Below, piece by piece: positions 38,201 to 51,315 of a DNA stretch of 64,000 nt; the stretch's first letter is position 1; every line of letters starts with the position of its first letter. The notes under the pieces are model-generated. The model was not told where the DNA came from. It worked only from the letters and a program-made list of their open reading frames with translations, and searched no databases. This DNA comes from Flabesymbios commensalis (Eukaryota; Annelida; Polychaeta; Terebellida; Flabelligeridae), in the NCBI GenBank assembly GCA_964017125.1, contig OZ024908.1, forward strand, positions 81,033,499 to 81,097,498. Direction: 5' to 3'. Position numbers and translations under genes: made by a program.

Positions 38201-39476
38201 ACCAGCCGATGGTGCCTGCAAATTTACATGGAAAACGGTTAAGAATTGACGTCTGAATTGACGTCTAAATGAATAACTTTTGAAATACTCAATCAAATTT
38301 CACACTCTTCTCATTATTAACTTTTGAAGTAGTCAATGAAACGTCGACAAATTCACAGGGCAGTTGCCGTAGTACTAGCCGATGGTGCCTGCAAAATCAC
38401 ATGGAAAACGGTTGAGAATTGACGTCTGAATTGACGTCTAAATGAATAACTTTTAAAAATTCTCAATCAAATTTCACACTATTCTCATTATTAACTTGTG
38501 AAGTAATCAATGAAACTCCGCCAAATTTACAGGCCAGTTGCCGTAATACCTGCCGATGGTGCCTGCAAAATTACATGGAAAACGGTTAAGAATTGACGTC
38601 TGAATTGACGTCTAAATGAAAAACTTTTAAAAATACTCAATCAAATTTCACACTAATCTCATTAATAACTTTTGTAGTAATAAATGAAACTCCGCCAAAT
38701 TTACAGGGCAGTTGCCGTAATACCAGCCGATGGTGCCTGCAAAATCACTTGGAAAACGGTTAAGAATTGACGTCTGAATTGACGTCTAAATGAAAAACTT
38801 TTGAAATACTCAATCAAATTTCACACTAATCTCATTAATAACTTTTGAAGTAGTCAATGAAACGTCGACAAATCCACAGGGCAGTTTCCGTAGTACTAGC
38901 CGATGGTGCCTGCAAAATTACATGGAAAACGGTTGAGAATTGACGTCTGAATTGATGTCTGAATGAAAAACTTTTAAAAATACTCAATCAAATTTCACAC
39001 TAATCTCATTAATAACTTTTGAAGTAATCAATGAAACTCCGCCAAATTTACAGGGCAGTTGCCGTAATACCAGCCGATGGTGCCTGCAAAATTACATGGA
39101 AAACGGTTAAGAATTGACGTCTGAATTGACGTCTAAATCATAATTTTTAAAAATACTCAATCAAATTTCCTACTAATCTTATTGATAACTTTTGAAGTAC
39201 TTAATCAAACTTCGCCAAATTTACAGGAAAATTTCACATTAATGTCATCAATAACTTTTGAAGTACTTAAACAATCTTCGCCAAATTTACAGGGCAGTTG
39301 CCGTAGTACCTGCCGATGGTGCCTGCAAAATTACATGGAAAACGGTTGAGAATTGACGTCTGAATTGACGTCTAAATGAAAAACTTTTAAAAATTCTGAA
39401 TCAAATTTCACACTATTCTCATTAATAACTTTTGAAGTAATCAATGAAACTCCGCCAAATTTACAGGGCAGTTGCC
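34381..39476 (+). repeat. Long-distance duplication, offset 8,921 bp, copy 2
   Basis: Counterpart of 25.46-30.56 kb. The two part after the long monomer at 39,228, where this copy meets a GGCGCC monomer and the next landmark while copy 1 has a CCAGCCGATGG monomer leading into the U3-like tail. Confidence 0.82.
35282..38081 (+). repeat. Landmark higher-order unit U7, 2,800 bp
   Basis: Long-monomer marks at +799, +1,732 and +2,492, the same plan as U3, which lies 8,921 bp upstream. Private changes include AAATGTAACTCC near 35,884 and TCTGATTTGACG near 36,561. Confidence 0.87.
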
Positions 39477-39535
39477 GTAATACCTGCCGATGGCGCCTGC
39501 AAAATTACATGGAAAACGGTTAAGAATTGACGTCT
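38082..39535 (+). repeat. Landmark higher-order unit U8, 1,454 bp (octamer)
   Basis: One long and seven standard monomers. It shares with U9, and with no other unit, the changes AAATCACTTGGAAAACGG (38,744) and AAATTCTGAATCAAAT (39,393). These private changes show that U8 and U9 come from one very recent tandem duplication. Confidence 0.9.
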
Positions 39536-40989
39536 GCATTGACGTCGAAATGAATAACTTTTGAAATACTTAATCAAATTTTACACTAATCTCATTAATA
39601 ACTTTTGAAGTAGTCAATGAAACGTCGACAAATTCACAGGGCAGTTGCCGTAGTACCAGCCGATGGTGCCTGCAAATTTACATGGAAAACGGTTAAGAAT
39701 TGACGTCTGAATTGACGTCTAAATGAATAACTTTTGAAATACTCAATCAAATTTCACACTCTTCTCATTATTAACTTTTGAAGTAGTCAATGAAACGTCG
39801 ACAAATTCACAGGGCAGTTGCCGTAGTACTAGCCGATGGTGCCTGCAAAATCACATGGAAAACGGTTGAGAATTGACGTCTGAATTGACGTCTAAATGAA
39901 TAACTTTTAAAAATTCTCAATCAAATTTCACACTATTCTCATTATTAACTTGTGAAGTAATCAATGAAACTCCGCCAAATTTACAGGCCAGTTGCCGTAA
40001 TACCTGCCGATGGTGCCTGCAAAATTACATGGAAAACGGTTAAGAATTGACGTCTGAATTGACGTCTAAATGAAAAACTTTTAAAAATACTCAATCAAAT
40101 TTCACACTAATCTCATTAATAACTTTTGTAGTAATAAATGAAACTCCGCCAAATTTACAGGGCAGTTGCCGTAATACCAGCCGATGGTGCCTGCAAAATC
40201 ACTTGGAAAACGGTTAAGAATTGACGTCTGAATTGACGTCTAAATGAAAAACTTTTGAAATACTCAATCAAATTTCACACTAATCTCATTAATAACTTTT
40301 GAAGTAGTCAATGAAACGTCGACAAATCCACAGGGCAGTTTCCGTAGTACTAGCCGATGGTGCCTGCAAAATTACATGGAAAACGGTTGAGAATTGACGT
40401 CTGAATTGATGTCTGAATGAAAAACTTTTAAAAATACTCAATCAAATTTCACACTAATCTCATTAATAACTTTTGAAGTAATCAATGAAACTCCGCCAAA
40501 TTTACAGGGCAGTTGCCGTAATACCAGCCGATGGTGCCTGCAAAATTACATGGAAAACGGTTAAGAATTGACGTCTGAATTGACGTCTAAATCATAATTT
40601 TTAAAAATACTCAATCAAATTTCCTACTAATCTTATTGATAACTTTTGAAGTACTTAATCAAACTTCGCCAAATTTACAGGAAAATTTCACATTAATGTC
40701 ATCAATAACTTTTGAAGTACTTAAACAATCTTCGCCAAATTTACAGGGCAGTTGCCGTAGTACCTGCCGATGGTGCCTGCAAAATTACATGGAAAACGGT
40801 TGAGAATTGACGTCTGAATTGACGTCTAAATGAAAAACTTTTAAAAATTCTGAATCAAATTTCACACTATTCTCATTAATAACTTTTGAAGTAATCAATG
40901 AAACTCCGCCAAATTTACAGGGCAGTTGCCGTAATACCTGCCGATGGCGCCTGCAAAATTACATGGAAAACGGTTAAGAATTGACGTCT
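39536..40989 (+). repeat. Landmark higher-order unit U9, 1,454 bp (octamer)
   Basis: Tandem twin of U8, with the same two private changes at 40,198 and 40,847. I noticed no clear difference between the two when reading along. The following sequence from 40,990 restarts at the landmark but lacks both changes and matches 32.48-34.52 kb at offset 8,508. Confidence 0.9.
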
Positions 40990-43035
40990 GCATTGACGTC
41001 GAAATGAATAACTTTTGAAATACTTAATCAAATTTCACACTAATCTCATTAATAACTTTTGAAGTAGTCAATGAAACGTCGACAAATTCACAGGGCAGTT
41101 GCCGTAGTACCAGCCGATGGTGCCTGCAAATTTACATGGAAAACGGTTAAGAATTGACGTCTGAATTGACGTCTAAATGAATAACTTTTGAAATACTCAA
41201 TCAAATTTCACACTCTTCTCATTATTAACTTTTGAAGTAGTCAATGAAACGTCGACAAATTCACAGGGCAGTTGCCGTAGTACTAGCCGATGGTGCCTGC
41301 AAAATCACATGGAAAACGGTTGAGAATTGACGTCTGAATTGACGTCTAAATGAATAACTTTTAAAAATTCTCAATCAAATTTCACACTATTCTCATTATT
41401 AACTTGTGAAGTAATCAATGAAACTCCGCCAAATTTACAGGCCAGTTGCCGTAATACCTGCCGATGGTGCCTGCAAAATTACATGGAAAACGGTTAAGAA
41501 TTGACGTCTGAATTGACGTCTAAATGAAAAACTTTTAAAAATACTCAATCAAATTTCACACTAATCTCATTAATAACTTTTGTAGTAATAAATGAAACTC
41601 CGCCAAATTTACAGGGCAGTTGCCGTAATACCAGCCGATGGTGCCTGCAAAATCACATGGAAAACGGTTAAGAATTGACGTCTGAATTGACGTCTAAATG
41701 AAAAACTTTTGAAATACTCAATCAAATTTCACACTAATCTCATTAATAACTTTTGAAGTAGTCAATGAAACGTCGACAAATCCACAGGGCAGTTTCCGTA
41801 GTACTAGCCGATGGTGCCTGCAAAATTACATGGAAAACGGTTGAGAATTGACGTCTGAATTGATGTCTGAATGAAAAACTTTTAAAAATACTCAATCAAA
41901 TTTCACACTAATCTCATTAATAACTTTTGAAGTAATCAATGAAACTCCGCCAAATTTACAGGGCAGTTGCCGTAATACCAGCCGATGGTGCCTGCAAAAT
42001 TACATGGAAAACGGTTAAGAATTGACGTCTGAATTGACGTCTAAATCATAATTTTTAAAAATACTCAATCAAATTTCCTACTAATCTTATTGATAACTTT
42101 TGAAGTACTTAATCAAACTTCGCCAAATTTACAGGAAAATTTCACATTAATGTCATCAATAACTTTTGAAGTACTTAAACAATCTTCGCCAAATTTACAG
42201 GGCAGTTGCCGTAGTACCTGCCGATGGTGCCTGCAAAATTACATGGAAAACGGTTGAGAATTGACGTCTGAATTGACGTCTAAATGAAAAACTTTTAAAA
42301 ATTCTCAATCAAATTTCACACTATTCTCATTAATAACTTTTGAAGTAATCAATGAAACTCCGCCAAATTTACAGGGCAGTTGCCGTAATACCTGCCGATG
42401 GTGCCTGCAAAATTACATGGAAAACGGTTAAGAATTGACGTCTGAATTGACGTCTAAATGAAAAACTTTTAAAAATACTCAATCAAATTTCACACTAATC
42501 TCATTAATAACTTTTGTAGTAATAAATGAAACTCCACCAAATTTACAGGGCAGTTGCCGTAATACCTGCCGATGGTGCCTGCAAAATTACATGGAAAACG
42601 GTTAAGAATTGACGTCTGAATTGACGTCTAAATCATAATTTTTAAAAATACTCAATCAAATTTCCTACTAATCTTATTGATAACTTTTGAAGTACTTAAT
42701 CAAACTTCGCCAAATTTACAGGAAAATTTCACACTAATGTCATCAATAACTTTTGAAGTACTTAAACAATCTTCGCCAAATTTAGAGGGCAGTTGCCGTA
42801 GTACCTGCCGATGGTGCCTGCAAAATTACATGGAAAACGGTTGAGAATTGACGTCTGAATTGACGTCTAAATGAAAAATTTTTAAAAATTCTCAATCAAA
42901 TTTCACACTATTCTCATTAATAACTTTTGAAGTAATCAATGAAACTCCGCCAAATTTACAGGGCAGTTGCCGTAATACCTGCCGATGGTGCCTGCAAAAT
43001 TACATGGAAAACGGTTAAGAATTGACGTCTGAATT
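40990..43035 (+). repeat. Partial landmark unit U10, matches 32.48-34.52 kb
   Basis: Begins at the landmark and follows U6 at offset 8,508 (8,509 after the 1-bp loss in U6), with long-monomer marks at 42136 and 42723 and the AAATTTAGAGGG module at 42,781. Past about 43.03 kb it leaves the U6 pattern for sequence like 13.0-13.6 kb (AACATTTGAAATAC, ACAAGGAAAACCG). No further landmark occurs until 48981. Confidence 0.82.
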
Positions 43036-44194
43036 GACGTCTAAATGAAAAACTTTTAAAAATACTCAATCAAATTTCACACTAATCTCATCAATAACTT
43101 TTGTAGTAATAAATGAAACTCCACCAAATTTACAGGGCAGTTGCCGTAATACCTGCCGATGGTGCCTGCAAAATTACATGAAAAACGGTTAAGAATTGAC
43201 GTCTGAATTGACGTCTAAATGAAAAACATTTGAAATACTCAATCAAATTTCACACTAATCTCATTAATAACTTTTGAAGTAGTCAATGAAACGTCGACAA
43301 ATTCACAGGGCAGTTGCCGTAATACCTGCAGATGGTGCCTGCAAAATTACAAGGAAAACCGTTAAGAATTGACGTCTGAATTGACGTCTAAATGAAAAAC
43401 TTTTGAAATACTCAATCAAATTTCACACTGATCTCATTAACAACTTTTGAAGTAGTCAATGAAACTTCGACAAATTCACAGGGCAGTTGCCGTAGTACTA
43501 GCCGATGGTGCCTGCAATATTACATGGAAAACGGTTGAGAATTGACGTCTGAATTGACGTCTGAATGAAAAACTTTTAAAAATACTCAATCAAATTTTAC
43601 ACTAATCTCATTAATAACTTTTGAAGTAATCAATAAAACTCCGCCAAATTTACAGGGCAGTTGCCGTAATACCAGCCGATGGTGCCTGCAAAATTACATG
43701 GAAAACGGTTGAGAATTGACGTCTGAATTGACGTCTAAATGAAAAACTTTTAAAAATTCTCAATCAAATTTCACACTATTCTCATTAATAACTTTTGAAG
43801 TAATCAATGAAACTCGGCCAAATTTACAGGGCAGTTGCCGTAATACCTGCCGATGGTGCCTGCGAAATTACATGGAAAACGGTTAAGAATTGACGTCTGA
43901 ATTGACGTCTAAATGAAAAACTTTTAAAAATACTCAATCAAATTTCACACTAATCTCATTAATAACTTTTGTAGTAATAAATGAAACACCGCCAAATTTA
44001 CAGGGCAGTTGCCGTAATACCAGCCGATGGTGCCTGCAAAATTACATGGAAAACGGTTAAGAATTGACGTCTGAATTGACGTCTAAATGAATAACTTTTG
44101 AAATACTCAATCAAATTTCACACTAATCTCATTAATGACTTTTGAAGTAGTCAATGAAACGTCGACAAATTCACAGGGCAGTTGCCGTAGTACT

Positions 44195-44434
44195 AGCCGA
44201 TGGTGCCTGCAAAATTACATGGAAAACGGTTGAGAATTGACGTCTAAATTGACGTCTAAATGAATAACTTTTAAAAATACTCAATCAAATTTCCTACTAA
44301 TCTTATTGATAACTTTTGAAGTACTTAATCAAACTTCGCCAAATTTACAGGAAAATTTCACACTAATGTCATCAATAACTTTTGAAGTACTTAAACAATC
44401 TTCGCCAAATTTACAGGGCAGTTGCCGTAGTACC
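44195..44434 (+). repeat. Chimeric long monomer, 240 bp
   Basis: The left part reads AAATGAATAACTTTTAAAAA as in standard monomers; the right part switches to TTTCCTACTAATC and carries the 66-bp duplication of the long type. The length is 240 bp, one more than every other long monomer, as expected if the join lies between the two length differences. The first GACGTCT pair is also unusual (GTCTAAATTGACG). Confidence 0.82.
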
Positions 44435-47400
44435 TGCCGATGGTGCCTGCAAAATTACATGGAAAACGGTTAAGAATTGACGTCTGAATTGACGTCTAAA
44501 TGAAAAACATTTGAAATACTCAATCAAATTTCACACTAATCTCATTAATAACTTTTGAAGTAGTCAATGAAACGTCGACAAATTCACAGGGCAGTTGCCG
44601 TAATACCTGCAGATGGTGCCTGCAAAATTACAAGGAAAACCGTTAAGAATTGACGTCTGAATTGACGTCTAAATGAAAAACTTTTGAAATACTCAATCAA
44701 ATTTCACACTGATCTCATTAATAACTTTTAAAGTAGTCAATGAAACGTCGACAAATTCACAGGGCAGTTGCCGTAGTACTAGCCGATGGCGCCTGCAATA
44801 TTACATGGAAAACGGTTGAGAATTGACGTCTGAATTGACGTCTGAATGAAAAACTTTTAAAAATACTCAATCAAATTTCACACTAATCTCATTAATAACT
44901 TTTGAAGTAATCAATAAAACTCCGCCAAATTTACAGGGCAGTTGCCGTAATACCAGCCGATGGTGCCTGCAAAATTACATGGAAAACGGTTGAGAATTGA
45001 CGTCTGAATTGACGTCTAAATGAAAAACTTTTAAAAATTCTCAATCAAATTTCACACTATTCTCATTAATAACTTTTGAAGTAATCAATGAAACTCGGCC
45101 AAATTTACAGGGCAGTTGCCGTAATACCTGCCGATGGTGCCTGCGAAATTACATGGAAAACGGTTAAGAATTGACGTCTGAATTAACGTCTAAATGAAAA
45201 ACTTTTAAAAATACTCAATCAAATTTCACACTAATCTCATTAATAACTTTTGTAGTAATAAATGAAACACCGCCAAATTTACAGGGCAGTTGCCGAAATA
45301 CCAGCCGATGGTGCCTGCAAAATTACATGGAAAACGGTTGAGAATTGACGTCTGAATTGACGTCTAAATGAATAACTTTTGAAATACTCAATCAAATTTC
45401 ACACTAATCTCATTAATAACTTTTGAAGTAGTCAATGAAACGTCGACAAATTCACAGGGCAGTTGCCGTAGTACCAGCCGATGGTGCCTGCAAAATTACA
45501 TGGAAAACGGTTGAGAATTGACGTCTGAATTGACGTCTGAATGAAAAACTTTTAAAAATACTCAATCAAATTTCACACTAATCTTATTAATAACTTTTGA
45601 AGTAATCAATGACACTCCGCCAAATTTACAGGGCAGTTGCCGTAATACCAGCCGATGGTGCCTGCAAAAATTACATGGAAAACGGTTAAGAATTGACGTC
45701 TGAATTGACGTCTAAATCATAATTTTTAAAAATACTCAATCAAATTTCCTACTAATCTTATTGATAACTTTTGAAGTACTTAATCAAACTTCGCCAAATT
45801 TACAGGAAAATTTCACACTAATGTCATCAATAACTTTTGAAGTACTTAAACAATCTTCGCCAAATTTACAGGGCAGTTGCCGTAGTACCTGCCGATGGTG
45901 CCTGCAAAATTACATGGAAAACGGTTAAGAATTGACGTCTGAATTGACGTCTAAATGAATAACTTTTGAAATACTCAATCAAATTTCACACTAATCTCAT
46001 TAATGACTTTTGAAGTAGTCAATGAAACGTCGACAAATTCACAGGGCAGTTGCCGTAGTACTAGCCGATGGTGCCTGCAAAATTACATGGAAAACGGTTG
46101 AGAATTGACGTCTCAATTGACGTCTAAATGAATAACTTTTAAAAATTCTCAATCAAATTTCACACTATTCTCATTATTAACTTTTGAAGTAATCAATGAA
46201 ACTCCGCCAAATTTACAGGGCAGTTGCCGTAATACCTGCCGATGGCGCCTGCAAAATTACATGGAAAACGGTTAAGAATTGACATCTGAATTGACGTCTA
46301 TATCATAATTTTTAAAAATACTCAATTAAAATTCCTACTAATCTTATTGATAACTTTTGAAGTACTTAATCAAACTTCGCCAAATTTACAGGAAAATATC
46401 ACACTAATGTCATTAATAACTTTTGAAGTACTTAATCAATCTTCGCCAAATTTACAGGACAGTTGCCGTAATACCTCCCGATGGCGCCTGCAAAATTACA
46501 TGGAAAACGGTTGAGAATTGACGTCTGAATTGACGTCTAAATGAAAAACTTTTAAAAATTCTCAATCAAATTTCACACTATTCTCATTAATAACTTTTGA
46601 ACTAATTAATGAAACTTCGCCAAATTTACAGGGCAGTTGCCGTAATACCTGCCGATGGTGCCTGCAAAATTACATGGAAAACGGTTAAGAATTGACGTCT
46701 GAATTGATGTCTGAATGAAAAACTTTTAAAAATACTCAATCAAATTTCACACTAATCTCATTAATAACTTTTGAAGTAATCAATGAAACTCCGCCAAATT
46801 TACAGGGCAGTTGCCGTAATACCAGCCGATGGTGCCTGCAAAATTACATGGAAAACGGTTAAGAATTGACGTCTGAATTGACGTCTAAATCATAATTTTT
46901 AAAAATACTCAATCAAATTTCCTACTAATCTTATTGATAACTTTTGAAGTACTTAATCAAACTTCGCCAAATTTACAGGAAAATATCACACTAATGTCAT
47001 TAATAACTTTTGAAGTACTTAATCAATCTTTGCCAAATTTACAGGGCAGTTGCCGTAGTACCTGCCGATGGTGCCTGCAAAATTACATGGAAAACGGTGA
47101 GGAATTGACGTCTGAATTGACGTCTAAATGAAAAACTTTTAAAAATACTCAATCAAATTTCACACTAATCTCATTAATAACTTTTGTAGTAATAAATGAA
47201 ACTCCGCCAAATTTACAGGGCAGTTGCCGTAATGCCAGCTGATGGTGCCTGCAAAATCACATGGAAAACGGTTAAGAATTGACGTCTGAATTGACGTCTA
47301 AATGAAAAACTTTTGAAATACTCAATCAAATTTCACACTAATCTCATTAATAACTTTTGAAGTAGTCAATGAAACGTCGACAAATTCACAGGGCAGTTTC

Positions 47401-47860
47401 CGTAGTACTAGCCGATGGTGCCTGCAAAATTACATGGAAAACGGTTGAGAATTGACGTCTGAATTGATGTCTGAATGAAAAACTTTTAAAAATACTCAAT
47501 CAAATTTCACACTAATCTCATTAATAACTTTTGAAGTAATCAATGAAACTCCGCCAAATTTACAGGGCAGTTGCCGTAATACCAGCCGATGGTGCCTGCA
47601 AAATTACATGGAAAACGGTTAAGAATTGACGTCTGAATTGACGTCTAAATAAATAACTTTTGAAATACTTAATCAAATTTCACACTAATCCCATTAATAA
47701 CTTTTGAAGTAGTCAATGAAACGTCGACAAATTCACAGGGCAGTTGCCGTAGTACCAGCCGATGGTGCCTCCAAATTTACATGGAAAACGGTTAAGAATT
47801 GACGTCTGAATTGACGTCTAAATGAATAACTTTTGAAATACTCAATCAAATTTCACACTA

Positions 47861-50810
47861 ATCTCATTAATAACTTTTGAAGTAGTCAATGAAACGTCGA
47901 CAAATTCACAGGGCAGTTGCTGTAGTACTAGCCGATGGTGCCTGCAAAATTACATGGAAAACGGTTGAGAATTGACGTCTGAATTGACGTCTAAATGAAT
48001 AATTTTTAAAAATTCTCAATCAAATTTCACACTATTCTCATTAATAACTTTTGAAGTAATCAATGAAACTCCGCCAAATTTACAGGGCAGTTGCCGTAAT
48101 ACCAGCCGATGGTGCCTGCAAAATTACATAGAAAACGGTTAAGAATTGACGTCTGAATTGACGTCTAAATCATAATTTTTAAAAATACTCAATCAAATTT
48201 CCTACTAATCTTATTGATAACTTTTGAAGTACTTAATCAAACTTCGCCAAATTTACAGGAAAATATCACACTAATGTCATTAATAACTTTTGAAGTACTT
48301 AATCAATCTTTGCCAAATTTACAGGGCAGTTGCCGTAATACCTGCCGATGGTGCCTGCAAAATTACATGGAAAACGGTTGAGAATTGACGTCTGAATTGA
48401 CGTCTAAATGAAAAACTTTTAAAAATACTCAATCAAATTTCACACTAATCTCATTAATAACTTTTGAAGTAATCAATGAAACTCCGCCAAATTTACAGGG
48501 CAGTTGCCGTAATACCAGCCGATGGTGCCTGCAAAATTACATGGGAAACGGTTAAGAATTGACGTCAGAATTGACGTCTAAATCATAATTTTTAAAAATA
48601 CTCAATTAAATTTCCTACTAATCTTATTGATAACTTTTGAAGTACTTAATCAAACTTCGCCAAATTTACAGGAAAATTTCACACTAATGTCATCAATAAC
48701 TTTTGAAGTACTTATACAATCTTGGCCAAATTTACAGGGCAGTTGCCGTAGTTCCTGCCGATGGTGCCTGCAAAATTACATGGAAAACGGTTGAGAATTG
48801 ACGTCTGAATTGACGTCTAAATGAATAACTTTTAAAAATTCTCAATCAAATTTCACACTATTCTCATTAATAACTTTTGAAGTAATCAATGAAACTCCGC
48901 CAAATTTACAGGGCAGTTGCCTTAATACCTGCCGATGGCGTCTGCAAAATTACATGACAAACGGTTAAGAATTGACGTCTGCATTGACGTCGAAATGAAT
49001 AACTTTTGAAATACTTAATCAAGTTTCACACTAATCTCATTAATAACTTTTGAAGTAGTCAATGACACGTCGACAAATTCACAGGGCAGTTGCCGTAGTA
49101 CCAGCCGATGGTGCCTGCAAATTTACATGGAAAACGGTTAAGATTTGACGTCTGAATTGACGTCTAAATGAATAACTTTTGAAATACTCAATCAAATTTC
49201 ACACTAATCTCATTATTAACTTTTGAAGTAGTCAATGAAACGTCGACAAATTCACAGGGCAGTTGCCGTCGTACTAGCCGATAGTGCCTGCAAAATCACA
49301 TGGAAAACGGTTGAGAATTGACGTCTGAATTGACGTCTAAATGAATAATTTTTAAAAATTCTCAATCAAATTTCACACTATTCTCATTAATAACTTGTGA
49401 AGTAATCAATGAGACTCCGCCAAATTTACAGGCCAGTTGCCGTAATACCTGCCGATGGTGCCTGCAAAATTACATGGAAAACGGTGAGGAATTGACGTCT
49501 GAATTGACGTCTAAATGAAAAACTTTTAAAAATACTCAATCAAATTTCACACTAATCTCATTAATAACTTTTGTAGTAATAAATGAAACTCCGCCAAATT
49601 TACAGGGCAGTTGCCGTAATACCAGCCGATGGTGCCTGCAAAATCACATGGAAAACGGTTAAGAATTGACGTCTGAATTGACGTCTAAATGAAAAACTTT
49701 TGAAATACTCAATCAAATTTCACACTAATCTCATTAATAACTTTTGAAGTAGTCAATGAAACGTCGACAAATTCACAGGGCAGTTTCCGTAGTACTAGCC
49801 GATGGTGCCTGCAAAATTACATGGAAAACGGTTGAGAATTGACGTCTGAATTGATGTCTGAATGAAAAACTTTTAAAAATACTCAATCAAATTTTGAAGT
49901 AGTCAATGAAACGTCGACAAATTCACAGGGCAGTTGCCGTAATACCTGCAGATGGTGCCCGCAAAATCACATGGAAAACGGTTAAGAATTGACGTCTGAA
50001 TTGACGTCTAAATGAAAAACTTTGGAAATACTCAATCAAATTTCACACTGATCTCATTAATAACTTTTGAAGTAGTCAATGAAACGTCGACAAATTCACA
50101 GGGCAGTTGCCGTAGTACTAGCCGATGGTGCCTGCAATATTACATGGAAAACGGTTGAGAATTGACGTCTGAATTGACGTCTGAATGAAAAACTTTTAAA
50201 AATACTCAATCAAATTTCACACTAATCTCATTAATAACTTTTGAAGTAATCAATGAAACTCCGCCAAATTTACAGGGCAGTTGCCGTAATACCTGCCGAT
50301 GGTGCCTGCAAAATTACATGGAAAACGGTTAAGAATTGACGTCTGAATTGACGTCTAAATCATAATTTTTAAAAATACTCAATCAAATTTCCTACTAATC
50401 TTATTGATAACTTTTGAAGTACTTAATCAAACTTCGCCAAATTTACAGGAAAATTTCACACTAATGTCATCAATAACTTTTGAAGTACTTAAACAATCTT
50501 CGCCAAATTTACAGGGCCGTTGCCGTAGTACCTGCCGATGGTGCCTGCAAAATTACATGGAAAACGGTTGAGAATTGACGTCTGAATTGACGTCTAAATG
50601 AATAACTTTTCAAAATTCTCTATCAAATTTCACACTATTCTCATTAATAACTTTTGAAGTAATCAATGAAACTCTGCCAAATTTACAGGGCAGTTGCCGT
50701 AATACCTGCCGATGGAGCCTGCAAGATTACATGGAAAACGGTTAAGAATTGACGTCTGAATTGACGTCTAAATGAAAAACTTTGGAAATACTCAATCAAA
50801 TTTCACACTG
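47861..50810 (+). repeat. 2,950-bp higher-order unit, single copy in block B
   Basis: Matches 1282-4231 at an offset of 46,579 bp, including the landmark GCATTGACGTCG at 48981, the full TGACGTCA site at 48560 and the 150-bp deletion monomer. Private changes include CTTATACAAT near 48,713, GTTCCTGCCG near 48,751, ACTCTGCC near 50,672 and ATGGAGCCTGC near 50,713, so it is older relative to the block A pair than those two are to each other. Confidence 0.9.
49797..49946 (+). repeat. 150-bp deletion monomer, copy 3
   Basis: Same 24-bp deletion as at 3218, at an offset of 46,579 bp, inside the block B copy of the 16-monomer unit. It shows that blocks A and B share a common source later than the deletion. 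Confidence 0.9.
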
Positions 50811-51315
50811 ATCTCATTAATAACTTTTGAAGTAGTCAATGAAACGTCGACAAATTCACAGGGCAGTTTCCGTAGTACTAGCCGATGGTGCCTGCAAAAT
50901 TACATGGAAAACGGTTGAGAATTGACGTCTGAATTTATGTCTGAATGAAAAACTTTTAAAAATACTCAATCAAATTTCACACTAATCTCATTAATAACTT
51001 TTGAAGTAATCAATGAAACTCCGCCAAATTTACAGGGCAGTTGCCGTAATACCAGCCGATGGTGCCTGCAAAATTACATGGAAAACGGTTAAGAATTGAC
51101 GTCTGAATTGACGTCTAAATCATAATTTTTAAAAATACTCAATCAAATTTCCTACTAATCTTATTGATAACTTTTGAAGTACTTAATCAAACTTCGCCAA
51201 ATTTGCAGGAAAATTTCAAACTAATGTCATCAATAACTTTTGAAGTACTTAAACAATCTTCGCCAAATTTACAGGGCAGTTGCCGTAGTACCTGCAGATG
51301 GTGCCTGCAAAATTA

